Shown here piece by piece: positions 34,809 to 46,231 of a stretch of DNA of 64,000 nucleotides. How positions within the stretch are numbered: position 1 is the first letter of the stretch; each line of letters starts with the position of its first letter. Source of the DNA: Eopsaltria australis (Eukaryota; Chordata; Aves; Passeriformes; Petroicidae). The notes under the pieces were generated by a model. The model was not told the origin of the DNA. It ran no database searches and saw nothing but the letters and a program-made list of their open reading frames with translations. A program made the translations under genes and the position numbers. The stretch is taken from NCBI GenBank assembly GCA_034509425.1, contig JAVTVJ010000568.1, forward strand, positions 56,758-120,757, in the 5' to 3' direction.

Positions 34809-34813
34809 GTGTT

Positions 34814-36120
34814 TCCCCCACTGTTTTCTTAATTCAAGTATTAAGTCGTAAAAAAAGGCCTGTTCTCTTTCCTCCCTGTGACACAATGCTTACAGGTTCC
34901 GAGCTAAGTTTTCCTCTGCATATGTTCAGTACTGAATAAGTTGTTCCTGTATCAATTTTAAAAAATTATCTTTTCATTCCCCAGAGATAATGTAACCAGG
35001 GGCTCTGCTGAGGATTATTTCCCTGGTCCCCTTCAGGGGGATTCTTCATCTTCACTTAAGGTCTTGAGCTTGATGGCTTGAAGACCTGGGTTTAGGTTTT
35101 CTGTCTGATTTCTCCTCACTTGGGGACACTCCCTTTTTCAATTTCCCCTTTGTTTACAAATTGCCAAATATACTTCAGCCAGCAATCATTACAATACAAA
35201 TTGCCAGATATACCTCAGACACTAATTATTACAATACAAATTGCCAAAGTTTACTTCATCTACCAATTATTAAAATATTCAACCAATTGTTTCTGAGTGA
35301 GGGGGTCCTGAGCCCTAATTATGGTTTGAAATACTTTAGCAACTCTATCCAGATCTTCCCTATAAACTCCCGCTGCCTTTCTCCATGACATTAAATCCAC
35401 TATTAAAAATGGGGTTTTTACTGTTACTAGACAATGATTTCTGACCGCCTGCTGGAGTGGAGCCATCAGAACTTTCCCAGCATCTCCCCCAACATCTCCT
35501 TGCTGCCTTGTAGTGCAATCCACAACGGGACTAATATCCTACGATCCCCTAAAACGTTCTTTTCATTCCAGTAGTTTCCTGCAACCTACTCATGCATCTA
35601 AACATATTTCCTGGTGATTCATCATTTTCCCACCTATTCTTTGCTGAGGAACAACCATCTAAATCCTCCTCCTCCTCCTCTTGCCTGCACTTTAAACACC
35701 TCTGTCCTATGTTGCATGCAGAACAATATCTATTCAACTCTTTGCCTTTCTTTTCCTTTCAAGTTCTAAAATGAATGGACCTTGCTGGGTCCTCCCACAT
35801 TCCTTTTGCCATTCTGGATGATTTCTTAGGGTGAAAAACAAGTCAACATAAGGAACTTAATCCTACTTATCGTCCCTTCTACAAAACAACATTAATTGCA
35901 ATATAGTATTATACTGTAAGGTTCCATCCTTAGGCCACATCTCTTGATCTTCCAATGTGTTAAGTGGCCATCACTGATTACAATATTTTATAGGTTTTTC
36001 TTGCATGAGAGGATCAGCCCCAATTTGTTTCCAGTGTTTCAAGGTACATCCCAGCGGGAACACCTGTGATACCTCTTTCAAGGTTTGTTTTCCATTATAA
36101 CCAATTACCATTTAGGAGCT
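34814..36120 (-). pseudogene. gag: ERV H gag, decayed
   Basis: From sense start: a matrix segment PLGCTLKHWKQIGADPL (36018-36057 region) followed by a PKDGTLQYN-like stretch, then an acidic stretch, then capsid (frame 35523-35260: VKTPFLIVDLMSWRKAAGVYRED, VAKVFQTIIRAQDP). These are features of gamma-like Gag. Stops and frameshifts break it; the nucleocapsid end near 34814-35200 is not readable. Gag forms the particle shell. Confidence 0.8.
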
Positions 36121-36257
36121 CCTAGAAGGGACTCTAACCCTTCCCTGTACCCACCTTAGGTACCTTTAAACCAAACCCTGCAAAGCTTTTGCTGCACCTT
36201 ACAGGCAGGCTTACAGTTAACACCTTTAAAGCAATGTAACGAATGCCTTTATCTTAG

Positions 36258-36960
36258 TGTTGTGGGGCAGCCTTGGTTGGGATTTTCTGGTACAGAAGGA
36301 AGGAGGTTGACCTGGGAATGATGTACCCAAAAGGAGGCATTACAGTTTCTGCCTCCAGAATTCATAAGATCAGGAGGGGGTCTGAAGAAGCCCTCTTTTA
36401 GACTTCCGGCTCGCTGAGAAAAGACCTCATTCTCCCCGCTCCGTGCCCATGGTGAGGTCTAGCTAGGCCACACCGGGATGGTGCGGAGGGGGAGGAGTGT
36501 AGCTAGCTGTCAGTGTCCAGCCCAGATTCCGGACAGCCTCCAGCTGGCCACGTCCCAGAAGTGTCCCTGTCCTGAGGGGGCACTCTGGCGGCGTCACTTA
36601 GACACCAGCCAGTGAAGCTGATCTCCCAGCAGGGTGATGCGCCGGGAGCAAGGAGCTGCGATCGCTAGCTGCTGAAGCAGGAATAAAGCTAGAGGGACTT
36701 TTGGTATGGACGAATTCAGTGCGGCTTTATCGCAGGAAGCCCAGCACAGAGGGAATCCAGGGACCAAAAGCCCCGAATACTCTCTGAGACCCCCTTATGA
36801 GGGATACGTACTAACCAATCAGGTGAGGGTCCAGGGGAGGAACAAGGGCAGGATTGATAGCGTAGGGGTTAAAGTGATTTTGGGGTTGGTGGTAGTTTTA
36901 GGTTGTGGGGACGATAGGCCTGGAGGTAGACCTTAGGTATTGTTTTGTTAGGAAAATACC
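36258..36960 (-). repeat. LTR-like block beside ERV H
   Basis: The plus strand begins TGTTGTGGGGCAGCC. Read on the minus strand there is a CCAAT box (GATTGG region at 36816), GCGATAAAGCC and a GC-rich U5-like end finishing CCCACAACA. This looks like an LTR, but I found no target duplication and the right edge is uncertain. Confidence 0.5.
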
Positions 36961-37077
36961 CATGGGAACTGCACCTGTGTGCTTCTCCGAGATGAATACT
37001 CGTGACAAGATTAATGAAATGATTGAGTAGAAAATAGGAGTAAGAATAATAACTCACTTGCAACAATCCTGAGAAAT

Positions 37078-37320
37078 GTAAGGGGGTAGTCAGAGGGGGG
37101 GGGCTGAAACCTATGGTTGAGTGAAAACAATGTATTCGATAGAGTGGTGTTGAATTAATGATTAACTGATGATTATAAGCTAGTTATGGTATAAATGTAA
37201 CCATTTTTTGAACCCATGGCGGAGCTCAATTTGGGTCCGAAAGACCCCTGGTTCCCAGGGTCCTTTTATTAAAGCACCCATATAATCATTCTGTGATTAT
37301 GTGTTTTCTTACGCTAACAG
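37078..37320 (+). repeat. Short class-I LTR
   Basis: Starts TGTAAGGGGGTAG (compare TGTAAGGGAGTATG opening the LTR at 47438) and ends TTACGCTAACA. It has TATAAATG at about 37191 and ATTAAAGC at 37269. After it comes leader-like sequence with a consensus splice donor (CAAGTAAGT, GT at 37444). No matching duplication found, so it may be the 5' LTR of an element whose body is lost. Confidence 0.55.
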
Positions 37321-38287
37321 GATCTGGGAACAAGTCCAATGGAAGGGGGAGAGGGGAGGAGATAAGAAGTAACAGTGCATCAACCATCCAGTAACAGGGA
37401 ACCTTCTAGAAGGGGGGAGATTATAGACATAACTAGTAATCAAGTAAGTTTGCCCAGGAGATTTTATCCACGCCATGGGCTAAACCATGGTCACTTCCGT
37501 CCCCAGGGGGAACTTAGCAGTCTTGGAAGCCCTCCACCAAAGTCCTTTCTTCTCTTCTTGGGCTTCTGCTACCCCTGGAGTCTCGGAGGTAACTTCCACG
37601 GCCGCCACAGAGGGGGAGCAGGGGAGCTCGTGCTGGCCTTTAGTCCCTCATGACAGCTACGGGCAGGGAGCCAGGTCGGGTTCGCTCAGCTCCGGCCAAG
37701 CCGAGAGGGACTTCATTTTGCTGCTCCAGGCTGAGGTCTTGCCCGCCCCACCCCACCTGGCCGGCCCGGGCCTGCTCCACGGTGCAGTCCAGCACAGGAG
37801 ACAGCTCAGGCTGGGCTCCCTGCAGTTTGGACGTGACTCCACCGGCCTCGGTTCCGCACGCAACCCAGCGCGGGAGAGGGCTCGGGCCAGTCCCCCTGCG
37901 ACTCAGACGCGGCTTGAATGTAGAGCAGCACAAGCGAACTCCTCCCCCTCAGCTCAAATGCTGAGAATGCTGCACTTGAACAACGTGGGCAGAGGTCATG
38001 TGACCATCGCCCGGATGAAAGACAAATTAACCTTTTTTTTCAATATCAGGATGGAACTTGAAAACATCTGTTCTCCTCTACACAGAAAAAGAAAGGATGA
38101 AGACACCTACAAAAGTACAACATAAAGACTCCAAGTTATTGAATGTAGCAAAGCCTATATCCAGAGAAGGAGATGAGGAGTGCCTTAAACTTTGAGGCTG
38201 AATCTTCTCTTGTAAAGACATGTTGGTAAACTCGGCTATATGTCCTGTAATATATGTGCAATGGTCTAAAGGAGTGAAAAGGGGGGG
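37321..38287 (+). other. Leader-like and GC-rich stretch, function unknown
   Basis: Begins with leader-like purine-rich sequence and a splice donor at 37444, then a GC-rich block (37540-37960) with overlapping open frames on both strands, the longest 37487-38125 (212 codons). I do not recognise the product: it is low-complexity, rich in Ser, Ala, Arg and Pro, with no retroviral motif. The stretch ends in a polypurine tract (AAAAGGGGGGGA, 38276-38287) that primes the LTR starting at 38288. Confidence 0.45.
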
Positions 38288-38926
38288 ATGTAATTTTCTA
38301 GCTACAGCCAGTGGACTAAGACTCCTGTGTAAAGATTCCTTGCCCCAGGAATAATAGAAGACTTGTGTTGCCAATAATGAGAAAAGGGGATTTCGTTGCT
38401 GCTGTAATAGAAATGTTCATCCTCAAAAGAGTACTTCAGCGACCATCATATGTCCACTATAGTAGTCTTGGGAAAACTACTAAAGTGGGAGGGATTTTCC
38501 AAAACAAGCAGATCTTTTTCCTTCTGGGCGGCTGCTTGCTGGGAGGCTGACAGCCATAGGAACTGTATTCCTTATGGGGGAAATCAACATGGTAAAGCAA
38601 GAGAAAACTACATGAACTTAGAAAAGGACTATTTCAGAGGTGGCAAATTAACTAAAGGTCTAAGTGTTGCCTTTTTGCATGGTCAGTGGAAAAGAAATGG
38701 GGGGGGGGGGGGGGGAAGAAGGGTGTTCTAAAGGTTTTATTCTGATTCCTGATTGTTATTATTCCTTTCTTAAGTCTGTTAATAAGTTCCCTTTATATTC
38801 CTTAAAGTCTGAACCTGCTTTGCCTACTTCTAATCATTATCTCATAACAAAATTAAGTCATTTTACTAAGTGTTCTAGTGTTTAACCAAAAAACTTGAAT
38901 TGGCGAACTCAAACCACTACACAAAT
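38288..38926 (+). repeat. LTR of family F with polypurine tract
   Basis: A 639-bp LTR from TGTAATTTTCTAG to AACCACTACA, preceded by a G-rich polypurine tract, so it is a 3' LTR. It shares its U3 end, R and U5 with the inverted copies ending at 50106 and 53436 (shared phrase 'gcctgctttgcctac' and end 'accactaca'). A 17-G run (38698-38716) lies inside. Confidence 0.75.
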
Positions 38927-39103
38927 TAGTGTTTCCACCTGGTTTCCCAAACCTCAAACTGCAACACCAGGGGTCTTGCTCCAATTTCCTTCAGACTGGG
39001 GATTGAAAGTTCTCACCTAGAATCCCTCAGTGCCAGCTGGACGTCCTGCGATCCCTCAGATCTGTTGAAATTCAGGTGTATGTTCCACCTGGATTGCCAA
39101 AAC
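38927..39103 (-). other. Class-I ERV leader and weak primer site
   Basis: On the minus strand, sequence after the LTR at 39104 runs GTT then TTGGCAATCCAGGTGGAAC (39082-39100), then a leader with a possible splice donor (CTAG|GTGAGA). The primer site matches an arginine (CCU) tRNA end at about 14 of 18 bases by memory, too weak to assign. Confidence 0.4.
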
Positions 39104-39397
39104 TGTTACCAAAAATTTGGTAAAATAACAAAACTCCTTAACACCAATGTAGCATTAAGAAGCAGGCATGCTTTATTTGGCTGGATGCACAAGGAGATAT
39201 CTCCTCCTGAAGTCATGCATGCTGAGTACAGGAAAGTTTCTGTTTATATACCGTATTCTACATGCATATTCATTGATTGTCCCAGAATAAACATACATAT
39301 GATAATCATTTCCTCAAAATCATTAACATATTTCCCCTCCCCTTTATGCATGTGTTCTTCTGCCCTGAGGGTTGATTCAAAGGAATCTACTCCACAG
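39104..39397 (-). repeat. Class-I ERV LTR
   Basis: The minus strand has TATATAAAC, then AATAAAGCATGCC, then a U5 ending TTTTTGGTAACA at 39104. The sense-upstream (right) boundary is uncertain; 39397 is a guess at a CA on the plus strand. Leader and primer-site-like sequence follow on the left, so it is a 5' LTR rather than a solo LTR. Confidence 0.6.
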
Positions 39398-39403
39398 CAG
39401 GTA

Positions 39404-40466
39404 GTGTAAAGTAAAACACACCTTTATTGGTGCCAAGAGAACATGTAGGGGTTAACACCTCCATATACATGTCTGTCTGTGGTTCATTTTACACAGACTT
39501 TTAGACTTTAACAATTCTGATATCCACCCTTGTTTGTTTGCTTACCTAAAAGTTACAGTTTTAAGGGATGGGGTCTTGCATAACTTGTGGTTTCTTTACC
39601 TCAGGGTTACAAACATGGCACACAGTACACACCTAACTTTACTGTTACAAGACTTATATTCTGTTTATAGCTGTGCTTTAATGATTATGTCCTTCTCTTT
39701 CCTGTCCATTACAGCATAACTTGTTTTTCTAGCCTTTTGTGTCAGTTTCCCTTCTTATCTTCTTAACTCATCAGGGATAGACTCCTCTTTTGCAGAAGCA
39801 GCAGCAGTTACATTCAAGCTCTTCCTTTCTTACCTCCTTAGTCCACTTAGGGCTAAGTCCCTATTTGCAGAAGCGGTTACAGTTGCGCACAGCAGTCACA
39901 CTTAATTCTATCGCTAACTTATGCTAAGGTGCTTATGCCAAGTGAGGTCTGTGTTTCAGGGTCTCCTTGGTGGTCCCTGGTGGTTGAGGATCCCAATTTT
40001 ACAGTTGACCTGACCAAGTTGTCAGGGCACTGGGGATGGTGAACTTCCAGTTCTTCTTACACAATGGTCATTGTGCAGTTCTATAGGCCAGTGGTTTTTG
40101 GAGAATAACCATTGTGTGATCTCACCTGGTGTGGACCATTTATCATCTGGTAACACCAGCAAATATAATTTTGAAACCAAACTCCAGACCATTAAGATGC
40201 AAACAATACTCTTTGGAACTGGAGACTAGGAAAGGACTGGAATCATTAATAGAAACTTTTCTTGAACACAAACTGACAGGGATTTGTGGATAATACAAAA
40301 AGAAGTATCAGAAATTGGACTCATGAGAACTTTGTACTGCATTTTTAGATAAAACAAAGTCATACAAGTCGCATAATCATTAGTACCAAGTTTCTGGCTG
40401 ACAGCTCCTCTGGTACAATGAGCTGGCTTAGTTTGTCCTGTGGCCAAGGGGTTGGTGCAACACCAC
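39404..40466 (-). repeat. Probable LTR-derived tract
   Basis: The plus strand starts TGTAAAGTAAAACACACCTTTATTGG, which on the minus strand is an AATAAAGG signal with a very short U5. The remainder is AT-rich, without coding potential or recognised motifs. I could not find the other end or a duplication. Confidence 0.4.
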
Positions 40467-42221
40467 TGTCTCAGTTTGAAAGACAGGTGTCTGCCAAGGA
40501 AGGTGGGAACCTTCCTTGGAATGGAGAATATGATTCCCCCCCTCCCTCTGAATTATTAAAATTTTGAAATTAAGGGGCTTTCAGGCAAAGATATGGGGAA
40601 AAGAATGACAGTTCCTTACCAGTATGTACATCTATAACAAAGCAAACAACAACAATGGCAGCAACAACAACAAACAAAAGAAAAAAAACCCAGAAAACCC
40701 GATAAACAGTCTCTTCCCTGCTCTTTAAGCACTTTCCCCTTTGGTGTAGTTATGGTCACAACCGGCAGGGGCGCAAGCAGGCTTCCTGTGGGCAGGACAG
40801 GTGTGATGATTCCTCCACGGCTGAAAGGGGCGCTGTTGTGTGAGTTTGGAGACTACATGGTTAAGGGCAGCTTGACCAAGACAGGAAGGGATAGAAAAGG
40901 GGCTTGATTTACAAACCCCCAGAAGCAGTCGATCCTGGTGCCCCAGCAGGAACCTTCAGAAGCACCAAGCTGGAATAGCAGGAATGAGCAAAATCCCGGG
41001 GTGGTAGATGAGATGTATCAGAACTCCACAGCTGTAGCTGGAACCCTGGGGCGTCCTGACAGGCAGGGGGTGTGGGGGCTACAGTGTAGCAAAAACCTGC
41101 AGCGGTGGCAAAGAAACAGTGGGGGGCTGAGCAGTGTAAGTCTGGCTCCCAAACACTGAAGGGAGAGGCTCCCTTGGGGGGAAGGGTCTTGGGGTGTTGC
41201 ATGGAATGAGACCCCGAAACTTAAATTGTATAAGTTTGGAGGTAGATACATTTAACTGATTTTAATCAGCACTGAGATGTGTGCCCCTATGGACACACGT
41301 GCCGCCAGTCGCCCTTGCTTCTACATTTATTTCCTAAATTACTACATATGCATTAGATTTCCCAATAACCCTATACATATTCATGACCTATCCTCTCTTC
41401 GTATTATAATGAGTTCAAAAGTCATTTCCATATGCTTACGCAGGCCCAGTTCTGCCTCAGGCTGCTTGGTAGTGGTCTTGAGTGAGGGTCGAGATGAAGT
41501 AAGGATAGTCAGTCTCCCCTCAGGGTAAACTTTTCACCTTGGTCCTTCACACATGCTCTCTGGTGTCCTGGTCTTAGTCCAAGCTCCAAGGCTAGTTTCG
41601 GCCAGTTTTGGGGTCCAGAAAGCAGGAACCAAGTTATGGTTTCTTCCTTTTCATAATAGTCTTTTATCCTCCTACCTTACTGTGAGAGACATGATAGATG
41701 TTAAGCAGGTGGCCCATAGTGTTCCAGCAAGAAACTCCCCAAACTGTTCCTTAACTCTTAACTTTCTTGTGTCAGGGGATCCTGGGATTTCCTCTGAGGT
41801 ACCCCAGCAGATGGTGAAGGGTCCCCTGTTTGGTGAGGTAGGGTGTTAATAAGGTCCCAGTGCAACAGCTGCTCTTATGAGCAGAGCTCTACTCACGGTA
41901 GAAGAAAGGCAGCAGGAGACAGAACCCTGCAGTGGTGACTAATTCTCCCCACAGCGACCGCAGCCTCTCTCCCCTCTGAATGCAGAGAGCAGAAGAGAGC
42001 TGGCAGCTGCGCCCAGCCCCCTTTCCTCCCAGCACCATTTCTCCTGGCATCTCTGCCCCTCTGAGAGAAACCCTCAGATAAGAGAGTAGCCAGTCGCACC
42101 CTTCCAGGAGAAACTTCTTTTGTCTCTCCTAAGTTCCTGGTCTTTATTTTCTCTTAGCAACAAAATGGGAGAAAATTCCCTAAGAGAAAGAAAACAAAAG
42201 GAAAAACCCTAACCTCCAACG
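40467..42221 (-). repeat. Element D 3' LTR with extra sequence
   Basis: Both LTR ends match the family (TGTCTCAGTTTGAAAGACAG at the left, AACCTCCAAC at the right, followed by the same A/T-rich polypurine region). The block is 1755 bp against 892-997 bp for the other copies. The excess lies roughly between 41165 and 41925 and looks like a separate insertion; I could not define its ends. Confidence 0.75.
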
Positions 42222-43560
42222 TTATCCACCCCAAATTTTTTCCCATACCAACATGTTAGATCAAACTTAAACTTTTAAACTATATACATACATGCATTGC
42301 CCTAACTATATACATATATACATCTAGATCTAGATACAGGCACAATGCGACATACCGTTAACCCCAAAACAAGGCCCCCTTGAGGTATGCATCGGGTCTC
42401 TCCATTCTTCTGCAGCAGCTACCAGGTGCAACCTGGTCCCTGACCGAGGACAGCCCCACGGATGGGTTTGTCTTTGCTCAAGGCAGAATTAATCCAAACA
42501 GTTTTTCCCAGCATACCTCTCATGTATCACCATGTGAGGAAAATTAATCCACAAACACCAGAGGTTTATGTCCAAAAAGGAGAGAGAGTAGTCCTGTCAC
42601 TTTATTAGAATAAAGGGAGAGGCCATGGGGCATTTCCCTGGGGGTCTCTCAAATTTTTGGAGGATGCAGCCTCCTTTTTATCCTCATTTGTCAACCGCAT
42701 GTCCCTCTCTCTTTCCCCATTGGCTGAGGTATTTGAGAGGTACAGACTTCCCGAAATGCCTAATACCTAAGACCCCCCTCTAATGTATAATCCCTCCCCA
42801 TTGTCCTTCCCTTGTGTCACTCAGTGGAATCCCTTATGGAATTTATGGTTCTTCTCATTGTTTCTTTCATCTTCCAGTATTCAGTATTATTTATCAGCAG
42901 ATGTATGGTTTGTTTGTAAATGCAAATCTCTCATTCCATTCATCAATCAGTGGAATCCTCCCCATTGTTTCTTTTATCTCAGTGCTTATCTTATCTACCA
43001 GCAAACTCACAGTTTGTTTGTAAAGACAAATCTCTCTTTCCTTTCAACCAGAACCTTATCCATGTCTGTTGTTCGAAAGGGTTCAGATTGGGCAGGGCCT
43101 GCTCAGCTGGTAGAGTCTCTGGTGTTAACTAACCAGGTGGCCTTTGCTAAATGCATCTCCCAGTTCTTGAAAGTCCCCCCACCCAGTGCCTCCAAGGTGG
43201 TTTTAAGCAGGCCTTTGCACTGCTCAACTTTCCCAGCAGCTGGTGCATGATAAGGAATATGGTACACCCACTCAATGCCATGTTCCCTAGCCTAGGTGTT
43301 GATAAGGCTGTTCTTGAAATGAGTCCCCTTGTCAGACTCAATTCTCTCTGGGGTACCATGCCTCCAAAGGACCTGCTTTTCAAGACCCAGGATAGTGTTC
43401 CAGGCAGTAGTGTGAGGCACAGTGTAGGTCTCCAGCCATCCTGTGGTGGCTTCTACCATTGTCAGCACGTAACGCTTGCCTTGGTGGGTTTGAGGCAGTG
43501 TGATGTAATCAGTCTGCCAGGCCTCCCTATACTTATATTTGGACCATCGCTCACCATACT
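42222..43560 (-). pseudogene. pol (integrase): Element D integrase, split and decayed
   Basis: Left of the solo LTR the minus strand carries the integrase C-terminal region (gatgggtttgtctttgctc on the plus strand, matching element C). To the right, a core region matches element C base by base (plus-strand 'gtggcttctaccattgtc' and 'tgatgtaatcagtctgcc'). Stops and frameshifts are frequent; no usable frame remains. Confidence 0.75.
42533..43046 (-). mobile_element. Solo LTR inside element D integrase
   Basis: A 514-bp block TGTGAGGAAAATT...CCTTTCA with an exact 4-bp duplication ACCA (42529-42532, 43047-43050); removing it restores the alignment with element C. On the minus strand there is CCAATGGGG, GGATAAAAAGG and TCTAATAAAGTG in LTR order. 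The 4-bp duplication suggests class I. Confidence 0.92.
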
Positions 43561-44522
43561 GTTGGAAACAATATACCTTTTAAATTTTATTTTGTTTCTT
43601 AAGTCAGGCTTGACTTAACTTTGGCTTGGGGAAAAGAATTTTCTTTCGCTTTTTTAGGAGATGTAGCATCACTCTAAGGAGATGGGCTTAATATAACAAC
43701 AGACCGGGAGTAGCCCAAAGATACCCAAAAGATAAAGACCATCAAGGAACATCAATGAAACATCAGCAGAACTGCCGGCGAGAGAAGCAAGATCCCGACT
43801 CAATATGAGTGATAAATCAAGCTCGTTTATTGTCAGACAGTGCACATACTTATACTACCTTACGTGCTCAAAATATTGTTCACTTACAGAAGTTTCACAC
43901 GGGATCTTTCTCTAATCTAATTAAAACACCAAACTGGTATCAGAAGGCAATAACATCAACAGTTTCTTCTGCCAAGCTAATCTCTAGACACCTGCACCTT
44001 GTTTACAGCTCTCATGTCTCCCTTTCCCACAGTTGTTTTGAGAACAGCCTTGAGCAGAGGCCTAACTCTTGTCTATGGAGCCTGGATTGCTCACTTATAC
44101 CTTATGTCAGTGCAGCCAGAGATGGCCATTTCCCAACACAGAACATCAATGGAACATCAGTGGCCATCAATGAACATCTACCCTCAGATTCCACCTCTGT
44201 CAGAGTTGGAAACATCTGATCCAGAAAAGACTGATAAGAATTCAAAGAATGAAAATCTAATTAACATCAGAGGCAAGGAAATTCGGGTCCAATGAAAAAG
44301 TGAATACTGGGGGTTGCTCAACTCTGGACCAATGAACTTTGAAACAGTACATCTCTATGGCTTTTGACTGTATAAAATTTGGGGGAAAATCCTGCAATGG
44401 TATGTGTGTTTAGAATATTTTCCTTGGCACATCCTGGCCAGAAAATAAATTAATGCCTGATTCTCTATCACTTCAAATATAGTGTTAGAGAGTTTTTATT
44501 TTCTTCCCGAGTTTTGGTGACA
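43561..44522 (+). repeat. Class-I ERV 5' LTR region with a nested LTR
   Basis: The downstream end is firm: TATAAAA at 44371, AATAAA at 44444 and the LTR end TTTTGGTGACA at 44522, followed by a primer site. The start is not: TGTTGGAAAC at 43561 is a candidate. Between about 43770 and 44190 lies a minus-strand LTR-like unit (sense order GTATAAGTATG, ACAATAAACGAGC, a U5 ending CGCCGGCA) that is probably a separate nested insertion. Confidence 0.6.
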
Positions 44523-44525
44523 ATT

Positions 44526-44543
44526 TGGCAACCACAAAGGGAC
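44526..44543 (+). other. Primer binding site, arginine tRNA (UCG type)
   Basis: TGGCAACCACAAAGGGAC, three bases after the LTR end. From memory, the complement of the arginine (UCG/CCG) tRNA 3' end is TGGCGACCACGAAGGGAC. The match is 16 of 18, and both differences are G-to-A at CpG sites. Confidence 0.75.
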
Positions 44544-44894
44544 AGAATGCTGTTGAGCACTCCACAGATTCTGGGATCCTGAGGACTTCCCCAGTGTGCC
44601 TGGAGATTTTATCCAGAAAGACTTCTCAGTCCCCTGAATCTGGTGAGTCCAATACAAGATCCCTGGGGTTTTTTTTCGTAAATGCATTACTTTGGGGTTA
44701 ATATAAGGCTTTTAGTATAATTGGAACTGAAGTAAGGTTGAATTGTGATTTTGAGTTTCGGCACCTGGTTAAAATGCAATTGCATGGTGATTCAGTGTGC
44801 ACAACAGTTGGTTGTAGTGGGAAAAAAGCAGGCTCAAGTCCTGCAGGTTTGCAAGCTGCTTTTGGGGAAGCGTAGTTCCCTCATGCTCTGGGTT

Positions 44895-45021
44895 AGGGTT
44901 CAAGTCCCTGGAAGGGTTCCAGTCCTCTCTGTGTTGAGAGTTCAAGTCCTCGAGGGGTTCCAGTCCTCTCTGTGTTGTTTCTAGGGTTCAAGTCCCCGAG
45001 GGGTTTGAGTCCTCTCTGTTG
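44895..45021 (+). repeat. Three tandem units with tRNA T-arm-like core
   Basis: Units at 44895-44936, 44937-44977 and 44983-45021, each starting AGGGTTCAAGTCCC or a close variant and ending CAGTCCTCTCTGTGTTG. The core GGTTCAAGTCC resembles the RNA polymerase III B box and tRNA T arm. Weaker versions lie just before (44830) and after (45036). Confidence 0.8.
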
Positions 45022-45208
45022 TTTTATAATACAGAGTTTGAGTCTTGGTGTCCAGCTGCCGCGTTTCAGAGTTAAAGTTTCCTACTTAGATTAAAATGCA
45101 ATTGCAAAGTATTGTGGAGTTAGTCTTCTACCTGAGTTAGTGTGTTTGTTTGTTTTTTTGTTAGAAGAATTTGCTCAAGTGCTTTTGAATTTTTTGAAAT
45201 GTGTGTCT

Positions 45209-45252
45209 GTGTACTTGTGTGTGTGTGTGTGTGTGTGCGTGCGTGTGTGTGT
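45209..45252. repeat. GT microsatellite
   Basis: (GT)n with a few C interruptions in the class-I leader. Confidence 0.95.
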
Positions 45253-45480
45253 TAGTTTGTGTTCTGCCGGCACATATAAATCTATATGGGGACGCCCGTG
45301 AGATAAAAGTAACTTGTTGAGTGTTGAAACGTTATGAATGCCTGTGGAATTATTACTTGTGTGCTGTTTCTCTGTGTGTGCTAATAAGTATCCCTTTAGG
45401 ACTCATGTGTGTGTAACTGGCATTTGTGAGCCTAAAGCCTTCTTTGTTCCAAGTTTCAGTGATTACGTAATTTGATATGG

Positions 45481-46231
45481 CTTTAAAGTTATCTTCGCAT
45501 ACTTGAGAAGGAGGTATACCCAGAAGTTCACCATTGGGCTGTATTTTGCAAAATTAGAAAAAGTTTAAAGGCAAATAAATTTTTAGAATATGGTTATGTA
45601 AAATGTTGTAGTAGAAAAAAGTCTAAAGCATGATCCCATAGAGGAAGGGGTCAAACTTTTAGTATGCCCTTGAAAAAGGGAAAGGGGGGCAGTTACTAGA
45701 GTGACTCAGTTACTAGAGTAACTCCTGCAGCATGGAATGAAGAGAGAATGAGTGGGCTTGTTGATCAAAGAAAGGAATGAGAAAAGGGGAAGGTGTGGAT
45801 GATGTCTTCCCCTCAGATCCAAGCTCTACCTGCTTGCAAAGAAGGGCAACAGAATTGGTTATGTTGCGAAATAAAACTACCAAGCAGAAAATATAAGACT
45901 TTCCAAAGGGGGGTGGAGGAGTCAGGAATTCATCCTTCTCCCCACTCCAAAAAGTGTTATCATTGTGCAACTTTGTTTTAATATCATTAACAACTTTGAA
46001 TGTTCGAGTGTATCCTCATCAGATAAGAAACTAAGCATATCCAGACATGAGACAAAGAACTACTCAAGCCACAGAAGCAAGAAGAACTGCTGACTACCCT
46101 GGCAACTGTGAGATATATGGCCAGAGGCTCCTATTATGTGAATAAAATTTACCCCAGAAAAAGAAGAACACGGAAGGACCGTACTGGACAATATAATGAA
46201 CAGTAAAACTGCTAAAAGCTGCAACTGTCGC
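45481..46231 (+). pseudogene. gag: Class-I ERV gag remnant, probable
   Basis: Downstream of the leader, short frames show pieces compatible with gamma-like Gag: EKEVYPEVHHWAVFCKI near 45505 and a CYHCATLF stretch near 45950 that could be half of a zinc knuckle. There is no long frame and many stops. I am unsure; position supports it more than sequence does. It is cut at 46231 by a minus-strand LTR. Confidence 0.4.

Larger units (their letters stand above)
32960..36257 (-). mobile_element. Class-I ERV H, gag to RT, decayed
   Basis: Minus-strand gag (matrix and capsid) and the start of RT of a gammaretrovirus-like ERV, interrupted by two solo LTRs (33522..33978 and 34097..34808). No LTR of its own is recognised; the upstream edge abuts an LTR-like block at 36258 and the downstream edge fades near 32960. 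Many stops. Confidence 0.8.
40467..43560 (-). mobile_element. ERV-L element D, integrase and 3' LTR only
   Basis: A relative of element C: same LTR family at the left and a decayed integrase at the right, both on the minus strand. It is split by a solo LTR (42533..43046) and its LTR is enlarged. It stops at 43560 where a different LTR begins. Confidence 0.8.
44544..45480 (+). other. Class-I ERV leader with repeats
   Basis: Long untranslated leader downstream of the primer site. It contains a splice-donor-like GGTGAGTCC (44641), three tandem copies of a roughly 40-base unit (44895-45021) and a GT microsatellite (45209-45252). No protein frame of note. Confidence 0.6.

Noticed and set aside
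37320..37345. Primer binding site after the short LTR at 37078
   Set aside because: The candidate TGGGAACAAGTCC has no convincing match to any tRNA end I know, and the spacing differs from the other class-I elements.
43809..44219. 136-codon plus-strand frame
   Set aside because: Opposite a minus-strand LTR-like unit with promoter and polyadenylation signals; no protein similarity seen.
44895..45021. tRNA gene or SINE
   Set aside because: Only the T-arm-like core is present; no acceptor stem, D arm, anticodon arm or A box at the right distance.
44895..45021. CRISPR-like array
   Set aside because: Three imperfect, nearly contiguous units with no unique spacers in a vertebrate genome; a minisatellite explains it.
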